NCBI GenBank assembly: GCA_016744675.1
Contig: JADGDX010000006.1
Span: forward strand, 1-64,000
Reading direction: 5' to 3'
Source: Desulfuromusa sp.
GTDB lineage: Bacteria; Desulfobacterota; Desulfuromonadia; Desulfuromonadales; Geopsychrobacteraceae
DNA: 64,000 nucleotides
The stretch's first letter is position 1, and every line of letters starts with the position of its first letter. This document shows positions 44,677 to 54,060 of the stretch, in pieces. Both the position numbers and the translations under genes were made by a program. Under the pieces are notes generated by a model. The model did no database searches, was not told the origin of the DNA, and was given only the letters and a program-made list of their open reading frames with translations.

Positions 44677-45297
44677 TTACTCTTCGTTTGTATCTTCGTT
44701 TGTATTTTCTTCAGTATCACTATCTTCAGCTTTTTCAACTTCAGCAGCTTTTGCTAACATGACAAAAGCAGGCCGAAGCAACCGATCATTGAGCTGATAG
44801 CCTTTTTGCATTTGCTGGATAACTGTATTAACTGGATGCTCTTCAGACTCCAACTGTCCCATCGCCTGATGAAATGCAGGATCAAAAATCTGTCCAATAG
44901 CTTCAACGGGTTCAACTCCAAATTTACTCAGCAGTTGCCCGAACTGCGTTAAGGTCATTTGGACACCCTCAAAAAGACCATCGCAGCTTTCCGCTTGCTC
45001 TGCGTGCTCAACAGCCCTTTCCAGATTATCCATAACAGGGAGGATCTCACGCAAAATATTTTCATTGGCAAATTTAGCCAATTCTTCTTTATCTCTCTGA
45101 GTCCTCTTACGCAGATTTTCCATATCCGCCAAGGTCCTCAGATATTGCTCCTGATGGACTTTTGCTTCACTCTGGACTTGCGCTAACTCTTGGCGCAACT
45201 GGCCCGCCTCATCCTCAACAACTTCACCCTCTGGCTCGACGTTAAGCGGAGTTTCCAACTCAACTTCTGAATCCTGCTGTTCAGTTTTTTTTGACAC
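44677..45297 (-). CDS. grpE: Nucleotide exchange factor GrpE
   Basis: 206 residues. A Glu/Gln-rich N-terminal coiled coil (QLRQELAQVQSEAKVHQEQYLRTLADMENLRKRTQRDKEELAKF) precedes the beta-domain with the signature FDPAFHQAMGQLESEEHPVNTVIQQMQKGYQLNDRLLRPAFVMLAK. The C-terminal tail is acidic. Catalyses ADP/ATP exchange on DnaK. Between hrcA and dnaK in the heat-shock operon. Confidence 0.97.
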   Translation of the reverse strand: MSKKTEQQDSEVELETPLNVEPEGEVVEDEAGQLRQELAQVQSEAKVHQEQYLRTLADMENLRKRTQRDKEELAKFANENILREILPVMDNLERAVEHAEQAESCDGLFEGVQMTLTQFGQLLSKFGVEPVEAIGQIFDPAFHQAMGQLESEEHPVNTVIQQMQKGYQLNDRLLRPAFVMLAKAAEVEKAEDSDTEENTNEDTNEE

Positions 45298-45319
45298 CTT
45301 TAGTGCTCCTTTATTCTTA

Positions 45320-46366
45320 TTATTCTTTTTCTATTTCACGATCAAGAACCCGACTGACAAGTTGGGCTGTAAAATCAACTAGTGGCACAACCTGTGAGTA
45401 ATTCATCCGAACCGGGCCAATCACTCCTAGAGTTCCAATTGCTCCTTTTTGATTGGAAAAGTTCGATGTGATCAAACTGCACCCTTCAAGGTCAACATGA
45501 CTGCTCTCACTGCCAATAAAAATTTGCACTCCTTGTGCTGAGTGCCCCTGATCCAAGAGTTCAATCAGCAACTTCTTGCTTTCGAATGTCTGGATCATTT
45601 TCATCATCTGTTCAGGCGTTGAAAATTCTGGCTGCCCCAGCATCAAAGAAGCGCCTGATACGTAAAGTTGATCTTCGATTTCTTCCTGGAGCGCTGCACA
45701 GGAAAGGCTCAGAGCCTGTTTTTTAACCTGATCATAAAGAACGCGATCATCCTGCAATTCTTGTTTCAGTTTCGCCCGGACTTCATGAATTGTCAGCCCA
45801 TTGAGCTCACTATTAAGATAATTACTGATTTTTTCAAGGTCATGCGCGGTCAGTGAGGGGTCTGCCTCAATGACTTTATTTTGCACTAATCCTGTTTCAG
45901 AAACATAAATCACCAAGAGGCGGCCTTGCGACAAACGAATAAATTCAATCTGGCGAAAAACCGTTGAAATAAACTTTGGCGCCATCACCAAACCGGTATA
46001 TTGCGAAAGCCCAGAAAGAACCCGACCCACTTCCTGCATAATGTCTTCCATACGCATATTCTGAAAGCGGTAGCTATTACGTAGGTTCTGTTTTTCATTA
46101 CGATTCAGATCACGAACTTCCAACAATGTATCAATATAGTATTGAAATCCTTTTCCTGTCGGAATGCGCCCTGCTGAGGTGTGCGGAGAGCTGAGCAAAC
46201 CCATCTCTTCAAGGTCCGCCATAACATTACGTACAGATGCTGGAGACAGATTGAAATTATGCTTTTTACTGATAGCACGACTACCGACAGGTTCAGCAGA
46301 CGATATATAGTCTTCGACTATTGCCTCAAGAATATTTTGGCTGCGTTCGTTTAATGCGTCAGCCAT
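45320..46366 (-). CDS. hrcA: Heat-inducible transcription repressor HrcA
   Basis: 348 residues. A winged-helix N-terminus with VEDYISSAEPVGSRAISKKHNFNLSPASVRNVMADLEEMGLLSSPHTSAGRIPTGKGFQYYID is diagnostic, followed by the GAF-like and dimerisation parts ending IGPVRMNYSQVVPLVDFTAQLVSRVL. HrcA binds the CIRCE operator and represses the grpE/dnaK genes; GroEL availability tunes it. A perfect CIRCE element lies 54 bp upstream of its start, so the operon is autoregulated. Confidence 0.97.
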   Translation of the reverse strand: MADALNERSQNILEAIVEDYISSAEPVGSRAISKKHNFNLSPASVRNVMADLEEMGLLSSPHTSAGRIPTGKGFQYYIDTLLEVRDLNRNEKQNLRNSYRFQNMRMEDIMQEVGRVLSGLSQYTGLVMAPKFISTVFRQIEFIRLSQGRLLVIYVSETGLVQNKVIEADPSLTAHDLEKISNYLNSELNGLTIHEVRAKLKQELQDDRVLYDQVKKQALSLSCAALQEEIEDQLYVSGASLMLGQPEFSTPEQMMKMIQTFESKKLLIELLDQGHSAQGVQIFIGSESSHVDLEGCSLITSNFSNQKGAIGTLGVIGPVRMNYSQVVPLVDFTAQLVSRVLDREIEKE

Positions 46367-46419
46367 AGATTACCACTCCAATTAAAAATCTGTCGATCTT
46401 CCATCCATCCTAATTTGTG

Positions 46420-46446
46420 TTAGCACTCATCAGAGGTGAGTGCTAA
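46420..46446 (-). promoter_or_regulatory. CIRCE operator (HrcA binding site)
   Basis: TTAGCACTC, 9-base spacer, GAGTGCTAA. It matches the CIRCE consensus perfectly in both arms and sits 54 bp upstream of the hrcA start codon. Confidence 0.97.
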
Positions 46447-46543
46447 TGGCAAACACTATCAATGACCTGTTCCTTTGTCAAGACTTATGGCAGGTTCAAG
46501 ATAACTATCCAGTGATTTGCTAGGCCGCTAAAGAATTGATTTT

Positions 46544-47677
46544 TTATAGGAAGTTGCTAATTAGATGGTCGTAGAGAAGCCAACCTTTAAGGTTCAAACA
46601 ATAGTGATTTTCAGTGATTTCAAGAAATACTTCGATACGTTCCAATGCCTCCGGAAAAACATCTTCTACATGACAGTTAAATTTCTCTTGAAAAGCCTGC
46701 TTATTCACTCCATCGCGAGTCCGCATCCCAAGGTAAATATACTCTCCCATAGCTTCTTGCTTATTATAAGTTTCAACAAGACGCGCAGGATTCTCAGCGT
46801 CACCCAAAGATGCTTTGTACTCTTCCATACTGGCAGGAACACTCCACCGCTCGCCCCATCCCTTGTCAATAAAACTGTGGGAGCCAACGCCGATTGCCTG
46901 ACAATGTTTACGCTCCCAATAAACCTGGTTATGTCTTGAACGGAATCCAGGTCGGGCGAAATTTGATATCTCATAATGTTCATACCCTGACAACTCAAGC
47001 TGATCATGCAACAATTCATATTGGTCGGCATAAAGACCTTCGTCACTCTTAGATAATTGTCCCGATTGAAGCTGCCGGTAAAAATCGGTCCCTTCTTCAA
47101 AGCTGAGGCCATAAAGAGACACATGTTCCGGATCGAAACTTAACAATTCAGACAATTCAATTTCCACGTCCCGTACCACCTGACCCGGGAGTGCAAACAT
47201 TAAATCGAGGCTTAGATTATCAAATGCCGCCTTTCGTGCATTCTCAATCCCTATATATATTTGATCAACATCGTGAATGCGCCCCAGTTTGTGTAAATTT
47301 TCATTTTGGAGAGATTGAACTCCAAGCGAAAGACGATTGATCCCGGCCAGACGGTATCCCTCTAAGCGTTGCAGAGTGATCGTTCCAGGATTTGCTTCCA
47401 TTGTCACTTCTGCATTTATATCAATTCCAAAACATTCTTCAATTTTTTTGAGAATTTTCTCTATTTGTTTCGGTTGAAGAAGTGATGGTGTCCCGCCTCC
47501 AAAATAGAGTGTTTCAAAAGGGGCAGAAGGGAGGTTTACTTCTTTAAGTACGTTGATATTTTGACAAAGCAAATCAATATATGACTCGATTTGCAGTTCC
47601 GATCCGACAAAAGAGTAAAAATCGCAATATGGGCATTTTTGAGAACAAAACGGGATATGAATGTAGAGGGCGCTCAT
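46544..47677 (-). CDS. hemW: HemW-like heme chaperone (radical SAM)
   Basis: 377 residues. It begins LYIHIPFCSQKCPYCDFYSF: the radical-SAM CxxxCxxC cluster followed by the Phe/Tyr pattern of HemW rather than HemN. Also TLYFGGGTPSLL, TMEANPGTI and RLSLGVQSL, plus a C-terminal HemN_C domain (MGEYIYLGMRTRDGV). HemW binds heme and delivers it to respiratory proteins; the gene was often misnamed coproporphyrinogen III oxidase. It follows nqrM by about 57 bp on the minus strand and precedes the CIRCE-controlled operon. Confidence 0.93.
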   Translation of the reverse strand: MSALYIHIPFCSQKCPYCDFYSFVGSELQIESYIDLLCQNINVLKEVNLPSAPFETLYFGGGTPSLLQPKQIEKILKKIEECFGIDINAEVTMEANPGTITLQRLEGYRLAGINRLSLGVQSLQNENLHKLGRIHDVDQIYIGIENARKAAFDNLSLDLMFALPGQVVRDVEIELSELLSFDPEHVSLYGLSFEEGTDFYRQLQSGQLSKSDEGLYADQYELLHDQLELSGYEHYEISNFARPGFRSRHNQVYWERKHCQAIGVGSHSFIDKGWGERWSVPASMEEYKASLGDAENPARLVETYNKQEAMGEYIYLGMRTRDGVNKQAFQEKFNCHVEDVFPEALERIEVFLEITENHYCLNLKGWLLYDHLISNFL

Positions 47678-47733
47678 CAGTGACTTTACCGTGAGGAAGT
47701 ATGAACTTTGAAAGGTGAGGGTCTCACAAATAA

Positions 47734-48015
47734 CTATTTATTTAGGGTCGATAATTTCTGAGTCTTCTCCTCAAATTCGGCCACAATCTGGCGGCATTTT
47801 TCGGCATCTCCATCGGCACAAATAGCCTTGATAGACACGTCACCCGATTCTATTGCGCAGTCACTTTCTTGTCCGCAGAAGCATTGTATATCGAGTAATT
47901 TTGCTTCTTCGCTGCTACAACTTCCTGAAATCCCTTTACGGCCAAAGATAATACCAATCGATAGCCCGGTAAAAGCGAGAAGAAAAACAATTAATGCGGG
48001 AAGTATCATTTCCAT
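47734..48015 (-). CDS. nqrM: NqrM-like Na+-NQR maturation factor
   Basis: 93 residues from ATG 48015, with AAGGGG upstream; a TTG two codons earlier is less likely. One N-terminal membrane helix (ILPALIVFLLAFTGLSIGIIFGRKGISGSC) with the family's 'GxxxGRKxIxGSC' boundary, then a Cys-rich part (CSSEEAKLLDIQCFCGQESDC). NqrM is thought to deliver iron to the Cys4 iron site between NqrD and NqrE. The C-terminal ~35 residues (IKAICADGDAEKCRQI...) extend beyond the common short form. Start overlaps the apbE stop, so the two are translated together. Confidence 0.85.
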   Translation of the reverse strand: MEMILPALIVFLLAFTGLSIGIIFGRKGISGSCSSEEAKLLDIQCFCGQESDCAIESGDVSIKAICADGDAEKCRQIVAEFEEKTQKLSTLNK

Positions 48016-48017
48016 AG

Positions 48018-49058
48018 TCAATCCCCTTGTTCGTTAAGATATGGTTTAAAGGCTGTACTGTATTTTTCAATGAAATGATCATCTTGTTTTATCAGCATAT
48101 AAATCGCCAGATGATGATTTTCAGCAAATTCCATCCCATGATCGGGGCCCAAAACTGTTATTGCAGTTGCTAATGCATCGGCCCTCATGCAAGAGTCATC
48201 AATAACCGTAACCGAAGCCAACTGATGCTTTATTGGGTATCCTGTCGTCGGGTTGATGGTATGTGAATAACGGACTCCTTGATGCTCAAAGTAATTACGA
48301 TAATCCCCTGAAGTTGCCATTGCAATATCAAAAAGAGACAAGCGTTTTTGAATACTGCGTTGTCCTGCAACTGGCCTTTCAATGCCAATCACCCATGGGC
48401 GTCCTGGTTGTTTTTCCCCGTGAGTAACAATTTCGCCACCGATCTCCACCAGAAAATTATCTATTTTATTCTCTAGCAATAACTGAGCGACGGCATCGAC
48501 AGCATATCCTTTAGCAATCGCAGACAAGTCGATGTAAACAGCTGCACTCGTTTTCAGTAATGCTGGTGATTCCTGTCGTTGTTTCAGTTTAAGGTATCCA
48601 ACCTGAGACCGCAAGGTCTCGATCATTTTGCCATCTGGCAGCGTGTCGAGGTTAACAGTTGGTCCAAAGCCCCAGAGATTTACGAGATTGCCGATTGTAA
48701 TATCAAAGGCACCATCACTCAACTGACTAATCCGATGCGCAGCAGCAACAACATTCAATGTTTCAGCCGACACTGGCATCCAATCGCTGATCGGATGACG
48801 ATTAAATCGAGAAACTTCTGAATCTTTTTTATACGTCGACATCTTATTATCAATGCCGTTAAGCCGCTCGCTTACCTGTTCTTTTAGAACTTCAAGGGCA
48901 ATTCCTTGGCCCGAAGCAAGTTTAATATTGTAAGTTGTCCCCATCGTTGCCCCATTTATTACAAGCAACTGTTTTTGGGTGGTGTTGTGCTTATTAAGAT
49001 AGATGACACTGGCAATAAGTGACACTAAAACTAAAACGATAAGAATGTAGCGTTTCAT
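48018..49058 (-). CDS. apbE: FAD:protein FMN transferase
   Basis: 346 residues. An N-terminal hydrophobic anchor (ILIVLVLVSLIASVIYL) is followed by an ApbE fold: NGATMGTTYNIKLA, ISQLSDGAFDITIGNLVNLWGFGP, AVYIDLSAIAKGYAVDAVAQLL, GGEIVTHG and the Mg/catalytic region RYSHTINPTTGYP, TVIDDSCMRADALATAITVLG. It attaches FMN covalently to Thr of NqrB and NqrC in the periplasm-facing flavin motif. It is in the same run as nqrABCDEF but separated from it by a terminator. Confidence 0.96.
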   Translation of the reverse strand: MKRYILIVLVLVSLIASVIYLNKHNTTQKQLLVINGATMGTTYNIKLASGQGIALEVLKEQVSERLNGIDNKMSTYKKDSEVSRFNRHPISDWMPVSAETLNVVAAAHRISQLSDGAFDITIGNLVNLWGFGPTVNLDTLPDGKMIETLRSQVGYLKLKQRQESPALLKTSAAVYIDLSAIAKGYAVDAVAQLLLENKIDNFLVEIGGEIVTHGEKQPGRPWVIGIERPVAGQRSIQKRLSLFDIAMATSGDYRNYFEHQGVRYSHTINPTTGYPIKHQLASVTVIDDSCMRADALATAITVLGPDHGMEFAENHHLAIYMLIKQDDHFIEKYSTAFKPYLNEQGD

Positions 49059-49071
49059 TTTTTCTCCACAG

Positions 49072-49104
49072 AAAAAGCCGCATCACACCCGATGCGGCTT
49101 TTTT
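49072..49104 (-). terminator. Terminator at the end of the nqr operon
   Basis: AAAAAGCCGCATC (49072-49084) pairs with GATGCGGCTTTTT (49091-49103). Poly-T runs are present on both strands. On the minus strand it follows the ferritin-like gene and precedes apbE. Confidence 0.93.
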
Positions 49105-49126
49105 ATCCTCATGTCAGGACAAGTAT

Positions 49127-49585
49127 TTACATTTCATCAATTTCGAGAGCAACTCGAGCCAACTTATGTTTCTGCTGTTTCTCCATCAACAAGAGACTTT
49201 CAAATAACTCTCGACACTCTGGTGTCACTGCAGTTTCTGCCATCCCACGATAAGATGCCATGAGACAACTATCGATTTCGAGGCCAATTTTCATGACGTC
49301 ATCACTGGTCATGACCGCAGGGTATAGCTCTACATCAAATGGTTCCATAAGGCATTGTTCTTGCGCATATTGGTGCCAACCATTCAATGCTCTAGACCGG
49401 GTTTCCTCTTTAAAATTTGCAAGAGCACGATCTAGGTGTGCCTCATGCCGCACCAAGTAATCAAGCAACATCTTAACTCGGGCGCCTTCAGCTTTATCAG
49501 CCAATTCCTGGTAAAACAAACTGGCTCTTCTATGAAATTCTTGTGCTGAATCAATGATCTCTTTTGCTTGTCCGTATGGCATCAT
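49127..49585 (-). CDS. Ferritin-like (rubrerythrin-type) helical protein in the nqr cluster
   Basis: 152 residues, all helical. Pattern EFHRRASLFYQELADKA...LDYLVRHEAHLDRALANF in the first half and IGLEIDSCLMASYRGMAE...LFESLLLMEKQQKHKLARVALEIDEM in the second: two helix pairs with Glu/His spaced like ferritin-like di-iron proteins (E...ExxH). Not every ligand is certain, so metal binding is inference. It lies 79 bp after nqrF and before the operon terminator, suggesting a link to NQR iron handling or redox balance. Confidence 0.7.
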   Translation of the reverse strand: MMPYGQAKEIIDSAQEFHRRASLFYQELADKAEGARVKMLLDYLVRHEAHLDRALANFKEETRSRALNGWHQYAQEQCLMEPFDVELYPAVMTSDDVMKIGLEIDSCLMASYRGMAETAVTPECRELFESLLLMEKQQKHKLARVALEIDEM

Positions 49586-49664
49586 TACCTCCTCTTATTA
49601 GAAGGGATCACTTTCTATGATTTTACCATACGAACAACAGACTTCAATTTTGCTGGTGATTTAA

Positions 49665-50897
49665 TCAGGGACCAAAATCGTCAAACATGATGTTTTCGCG
49701 CTCAACACCCTGATCAAGCAGCATATTCGTAACGGCATTCGCCATCAATGGAGGACCGCACATGTAATATTCGCAATCTTCTGGTGACTCGTGGTCCTTA
49801 ATATAAAGGTCATAGAGAACATCGTGAATAAAGCCAGTAGGTCCAGTCCAATTGTCTTCTGGAACTGGATCAGACAAAGCACAGAACCACTTAAAGTTAG
49901 GAAACTTTTCTTGGAGTTCATTCAACTCATCAACATAGAACATTTCTTTGAGACTACGTGCTCCATACCAGTAAGTCATTTTACGTGTTGAATTCAGACG
50001 TAGAAGCTGATCCAGAATATGGGAACGCATTGGAGCCATTCCAGCACCACCACCAATGAAGACCATTTCGTTATCAGTCTCACGAGCAAAGAATTCACCA
50101 TAAGGGCCAGAAATCGTCACCTTATCGCCAGGCTTAAGATTGAAAATAAATGATGACATTTGCCCCGGAGGGGCATCAGGTACGTTTGGAGGCGGTGGAC
50201 AGCAACGTACGTTGAGCATAATCATCCCTTTTTCTAAAGGATAACTGGCCATCGAGTAAGCACGCATAATGGGTTCTTTAACTGTGGACTTGAAGCGCCA
50301 CAAATCAAAGTTATCCCAATCTGCACGATATTCTTCTTCAATATCAAAATCAGAGTAAGGAATTTCATGTGCAGGAGCTTCGATCTGAATATAACCACCT
50401 GCTCTAAAATCGCAATCCTCACCTTCAGGGAGATCAACAATAAGCTCTTTGATAAATGTTGCTTTACCATCATTTGATCTGACCGTGCATTCCCATTTTT
50501 TGATATCAAAAATCTCAGCGGGAATCCCCAGTTTCATGTCCTGCTTAACACCAACCTGACAACCTAAACGTAAACCATCACGAGCTTGACGCTTAGTGAT
50601 AAAGCCTGTTTCAGTTGGCAAAATGTCGCCACCGCCATCAAAAACATGAACATGACACTGACCACAGGTCCCGCCACCGCCACAAGCCGAAGGAATAAAA
50701 ATTCCCTGATCAGCCAAAGCACCAAGAAGTTTGCCTCCCGGCTTGGTCACAATGGTTTTATCAGCGTCATCATTGATAAAAAAGTTTATGTCGCCACTAG
50801 GAACCAAGCTCTTGCGTGCTACCAAGATAATGGCAACCAGAGCAAGAATGACCCCGGTGAACATTGTAGAGCCGGCTATTACAAGTGTGAAATCCAT
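49665..50897 (-). CDS. nqrF: Na+-NQR subunit F (NADH dehydrogenase)
   Basis: 410 residues from ATG 50897; a TTG at 50909 is open. One N-terminal membrane helix, a [2Fe-2S] ferredoxin domain with [16 protein letters not shown] and LGCQV, then an FAD domain (RAYSMASYP) and an NAD(P)H domain ([24 protein letters not shown]). Entry point for NADH electrons. Closely spaced behind nqrE (38 bp). Confidence 0.97.
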   Translation of the reverse strand: MDFTLVIAGSTMFTGVILALVAIILVARKSLVPSGDINFFINDDADKTIVTKPGGKLLGALADQGIFIPSACGGGGTCGQCHVHVFDGGGDILPTETGFITKRQARDGLRLGCQVGVKQDMKLGIPAEIFDIKKWECTVRSNDGKATFIKELIVDLPEGEDCDFRAGGYIQIEAPAHEIPYSDFDIEEEYRADWDNFDLWRFKSTVKEPIMRAYSMASYPLEKGMIMLNVRCCPPPPNVPDAPPGQMSSFIFNLKPGDKVTISGPYGEFFARETDNEMVFIGGGAGMAPMRSHILDQLLRLNSTRKMTYWYGARSLKEMFYVDELNELQEKFPNFKWFCALSDPVPEDNWTGPTGFIHDVLYDLYIKDHESPEDCEYYMCGPPLMANAVTNMLLDQGVERENIMFDDFGP

Positions 50898-50935
50898 ACT
50901 ATCACCCAATCCTTATTATTCTGTTTGAGCTGCGA

Positions 50936-51544
50936 TTAAAACTGCAGGCCGGAAAATGCCTTAAACGACATAGCCATCAAACCAACGATGATAAAAGTAA
51001 CCCCTACTCCGCGCAGGCCCTTAGGAATGTCACTATAGACCAATTTCTCGCGGATACCAGCGAGCAGGCAAATAGCCAAACCGAAACCAAAACCGACACC
51101 AGCACCGTAGACTGTACTCTCCATCACATTGTAGTCCCGCTCAACCATAAACAGAGCAGCACCAAGAATGGCACAGTTAACAGTGATTAGAGGGAGGAAA
51201 ATCCCTAACGCGTTGTAGAGAGCTGGAAAGTATTTGTCCAGAGCCATCTCAAGAATCTGTACTATCGCAGCAATGACGCCGATGTAACAGATGAGACCCA
51301 GAAAGCTCAGGTCAAGATTCGGATAACCAGCCCAAGCCAAAGCACCCTTCTTCAGTAAAAATGTATAAAGAAGGTTGTTAACAGGGACTGTGATGACTTC
51401 GACCACGATAACCGCAGCACTCAACATAATTGCGGTATCAACCTTTTTTGATACGGCAATAAAAGTACACATGCCAAGGAAAAAGGTTAAGGCGATGTTA
51501 TCAATGAAAACCGAATTAAAGAAAATCATAAAATAATGTGACAT
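50936..51544 (-). CDS. nqrE: Na+-NQR subunit E
   Basis: 202 residues with six membrane helices. N-terminal [34 protein letters not shown] and later [24 protein letters not shown] and [23 protein letters not shown] are family signatures. The conserved Cys in each half-repeat (FLGMCTF, VNCAI) help bind the iron centre between NqrD and NqrE. Confidence 0.97.
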   Translation of the reverse strand: MSHYFMIFFNSVFIDNIALTFFLGMCTFIAVSKKVDTAIMLSAAVIVVEVITVPVNNLLYTFLLKKGALAWAGYPNLDLSFLGLICYIGVIAAIVQILEMALDKYFPALYNALGIFLPLITVNCAILGAALFMVERDYNVMESTVYGAGVGFGFGLAICLLAGIREKLVYSDIPKGLRGVGVTFIIVGLMAMSFKAFSGLQF

Positions 51545-51556
51545 GACGGTCGATTC

Positions 51557-52171
51557 CTATTCTTGGAGTTCAGGTTTCCAGGTACGCAAACCCCAGATGA
51601 TAAAACCAATCAGAAAAAACGCGCTCGGTGCAAGCAGCATCAAACCGTTAGTTACATACCAACCACCATCATTGACAGTGTTAAGGATCGTAACGCCGAA
51701 GAGTTTACCCGAACCAAAGAGCTCACGGACAAAACCAACTGCTAACAGAACGATTCCGTAACCTAAGCCATTACCAATACCATCGAGAAGACTAAGACCC
51801 ACAGGGTTCTTCATCGCATAGGCTTCAGCACGCCCCATAACAATACAGTTCGTTATAATCAGACCAACATACACAGACAGAGCTTTACTCATTTCGTAGA
51901 GATAAGCTTTGAGCATCTGATCAATAATAATAACCAGCGTCGCAATAATGGTCATCTGGACGATGATCCGAATACTGTTGGGAATATGATTCCGAATTGC
52001 ACTGATTGCCGCATTAGAACAAGCCGTAACCAAAACAACAGCGACAGTCATGGTCAGTGCCGTAGACATCTTGTTGGTAACTGCCAGAGCTGAACAGATA
52101 CCCAGAATCTGCAAGGCTATTGGATTGTTATTAAATAACGGATCCAGCAGCGCGTCTTTTGCTTTTGCCAT
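51557..52171 (-). CDS. nqrD: Na+-NQR subunit D
   Basis: 204 residues with six membrane helices. [34 protein letters not shown] at the N-terminus and [43 protein letters not shown] in the second repeat. Cys in ILGICSAL and ITNCIV pair with those of NqrE. The start lies 2 bp after the nqrC stop; nqrE follows after 12 bp. Confidence 0.97.
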   Translation of the reverse strand: MAKAKDALLDPLFNNNPIALQILGICSALAVTNKMSTALTMTVAVVLVTACSNAAISAIRNHIPNSIRIIVQMTIIATLVIIIDQMLKAYLYEMSKALSVYVGLIITNCIVMGRAEAYAMKNPVGLSLLDGIGNGLGYGIVLLAVGFVRELFGSGKLFGVTILNTVNDGGWYVTNGLMLLAPSAFFLIGFIIWGLRTWKPELQE

Positions 52172-52173
52172 GA

Positions 52174-52947
52174 CTAACCTCTCTCTGCTTTAAGTTTGGC
52201 CAGGAATGGTGCATAACCATGCTCACCAAACCAGTAGCGGATAATCCCGTGGACCTTATTGCCTGTCACTGTTGATCCTGCAATACCATCAATCGTGTTA
52301 ATTGCGTCACCAGCTTTTGGATTGTACTTCCCTTTTTTAACAACCTTAAGAGCAAGCTTTCCGGAACTGTTAAACACTTGCTTGTTTGGCCATTGTTTCT
52401 TCCAGTTCGGGTTGTCAACCTCAGCACCAAGGCCAGGTGTTTCTGCATGCTGGTAAAATGTGAAGCCCTTAATGGTTGTTCCATCTTCAGCAATTGCAAT
52501 ATAGCCATACATGGGGCCCCACATTCCGGCACCGCGAATTGGCAAGATAACTGAACCACTCTTGTCGAGATAAACCGCAGCATACTTCGCACGTGTCCCG
52601 ATCCCAGCAAGATCCAAATCGGCAGGGATTGCTTCTGACAATTCTGGCTTATCAACCGCTTCTTTTTGATCATAAGTTGCAGCATCTACCGCGGTGGTAA
52701 AGTCACCCGCTGACAGATCGACCAATTTCAACTCCATATTGGAGGTGAAAAGCTCATCGATATTGCCGCCATCATCAATCTGTTGTTGATAGCCACCAGC
52801 AGCAAGAACGGTTTTACGAATTTCCAGTTGCTTGTTATAAGCTTCCTTGTCAATCCGCACAATCGCCGCCAAGCAAACAAGAATTGAACAAACCACACAG
52901 AGCAGGAAAGCAACCAGGAATGTTTTAAAAATAGAATCATTAGACAT
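52174..52947 (-). CDS. nqrC: Na+-NQR subunit C (covalent FMN)
   Basis: 257 residues, one N-terminal membrane helix ([24 protein letters not shown]). The flavinylation motif near the C-terminus reads [13 protein letters not shown], with the Thr (in the ST) as FMN acceptor for ApbE. Also [26 protein letters not shown] and [20 protein letters not shown]. Start overlaps the end of nqrB by 8 bp. Confidence 0.97.
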   Translation of the reverse strand: MSNDSIFKTFLVAFLLCVVCSILVCLAAIVRIDKEAYNKQLEIRKTVLAAGGYQQQIDDGGNIDELFTSNMELKLVDLSAGDFTTAVDAATYDQKEAVDKPELSEAIPADLDLAGIGTRAKYAAVYLDKSGSVILPIRGAGMWGPMYGYIAIAEDGTTIKGFTFYQHAETPGLGAEVDNPNWKKQWPNKQVFNSSGKLALKVVKKGKYNPKAGDAINTIDGIAGSTVTGNKVHGIIRYWFGEHGYAPFLAKLKAERG

Positions 52948-54055
52948 GGCGCGACTTCCTTTTCTTGATGTGTGCGTTCACGACCAGACGATCAACGAGT
53001 GGAGCCATAACGCTACCGAACAGGAGGATGATTCCAACACTTTCAGGCATTGTCGGATTGTAGATACGAACAACAACAATCAGCAGTCCGATCAAAATAC
53101 CGCAAATCCACTGCCCCTTGACCGTCATTGATGAAGCAGAATGGTCTGTTGCCAGAAAAACTGTTCCGAAAGCCAAGCCACCAAGGACCAGATGCCAGGC
53201 CGGGCTCATTGCATCAGGGTTAACCATACAAAGAACTGAGGAGAGACCAACAACTCCAATCAGAACGGCAACGATGGTACGCCATGATCCGATGCCGGTG
53301 ATGAGCAGAATCGCAGCACCAAACAAACATGCAAGGGCTGATGTTTCGCCCATAGAACCTGGTATCGTACCCAAGAACGCTGATTGCCAGGAGATCCCCT
53401 GTGCAGCCAGACTGGACACACCATCGTTAAGAGCCATCGCAAGCGGTGTAGCGCCAGCGTAGCCATCAACTGCTGTCCAGACAGCATCCCCAGCCATTGA
53501 TCCAGAATAGGCAAGAGACATAAAAACCCAGGAAACCAGCGCCGGGTTTAAAAAGTTCATTCCGATTCCACCGAAAATTTCACGGCCAATCACAACACCA
53601 AAAGACGTTGCGATCGCGACTTGCCATAACGGCGCTGTCGGAGGCATAAGCAAAACAATCAGGACTGATGTCACCAAAAAACCGGCACCAATTGATTTTT
53701 TCCGCATTGAAGCGAAAACTGCCGCCCAGATAGCCTGAACTATCATTGTGACAATCAACATCGGCAAGAACATCCCTAGGCCCGTCAACATGTTGGCACA
53801 CATCGAAGCGCTATTACTGAGGCTTGGAAGGCTATCAATCTGACCAGCAGCTAACATCTGGTTCAGGGTTAAATTTGCCTGATAACCGCTGTTCCATATC
53901 GCCATCAGAACGCAAGGCAACAACGCCAGCATAATGATACTCATGACCCGTTTGTGATTGAGGCTGTCACGTACGTGAACAGAACCAGTCGTCACATCTG
54001 CGGGGGAATAAAGCGAAGCATCAATTGCTTCTTTCAATGGTTCAAATAATTTCAC
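52940..54055 (-). CDS. nqrB: Na+-NQR subunit B (covalent FMN, Na+ channel)
   Basis: 371 residues. N-terminal cytoplasmic segment, then ten membrane helices. FMN-carrying motif VDGYAGATPLAMAL (Thr in GAT). Other features: LNHKRVMSIIMLALLPCVLMAIWN, VFGGIGMNFLNPALVSW-like block (GREIFGGIGMNFLNPALVSWVF), FLATDHSASSMTVKGQW. Contains the Na+ channel of the pump. The first AUG of nqrC overlaps its stop region by 8 bp. Confidence 0.97.
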   Translation of the reverse strand: MKLFEPLKEAIDASLYSPADVTTGSVHVRDSLNHKRVMSIIMLALLPCVLMAIWNSGYQANLTLNQMLAAGQIDSLPSLSNSASMCANMLTGLGMFLPMLIVTMIVQAIWAAVFASMRKKSIGAGFLVTSVLIVLLMPPTAPLWQVAIATSFGVVIGREIFGGIGMNFLNPALVSWVFMSLAYSGSMAGDAVWTAVDGYAGATPLAMALNDGVSSLAAQGISWQSAFLGTIPGSMGETSALACLFGAAILLITGIGSWRTIVAVLIGVVGLSSVLCMVNPDAMSPAWHLVLGGLAFGTVFLATDHSASSMTVKGQWICGILIGLLIVVVRIYNPTMPESVGIILLFGSVMAPLVDRLVVNAHIKKRKSRHV

Positions 54056-54060
54056 AGCCG

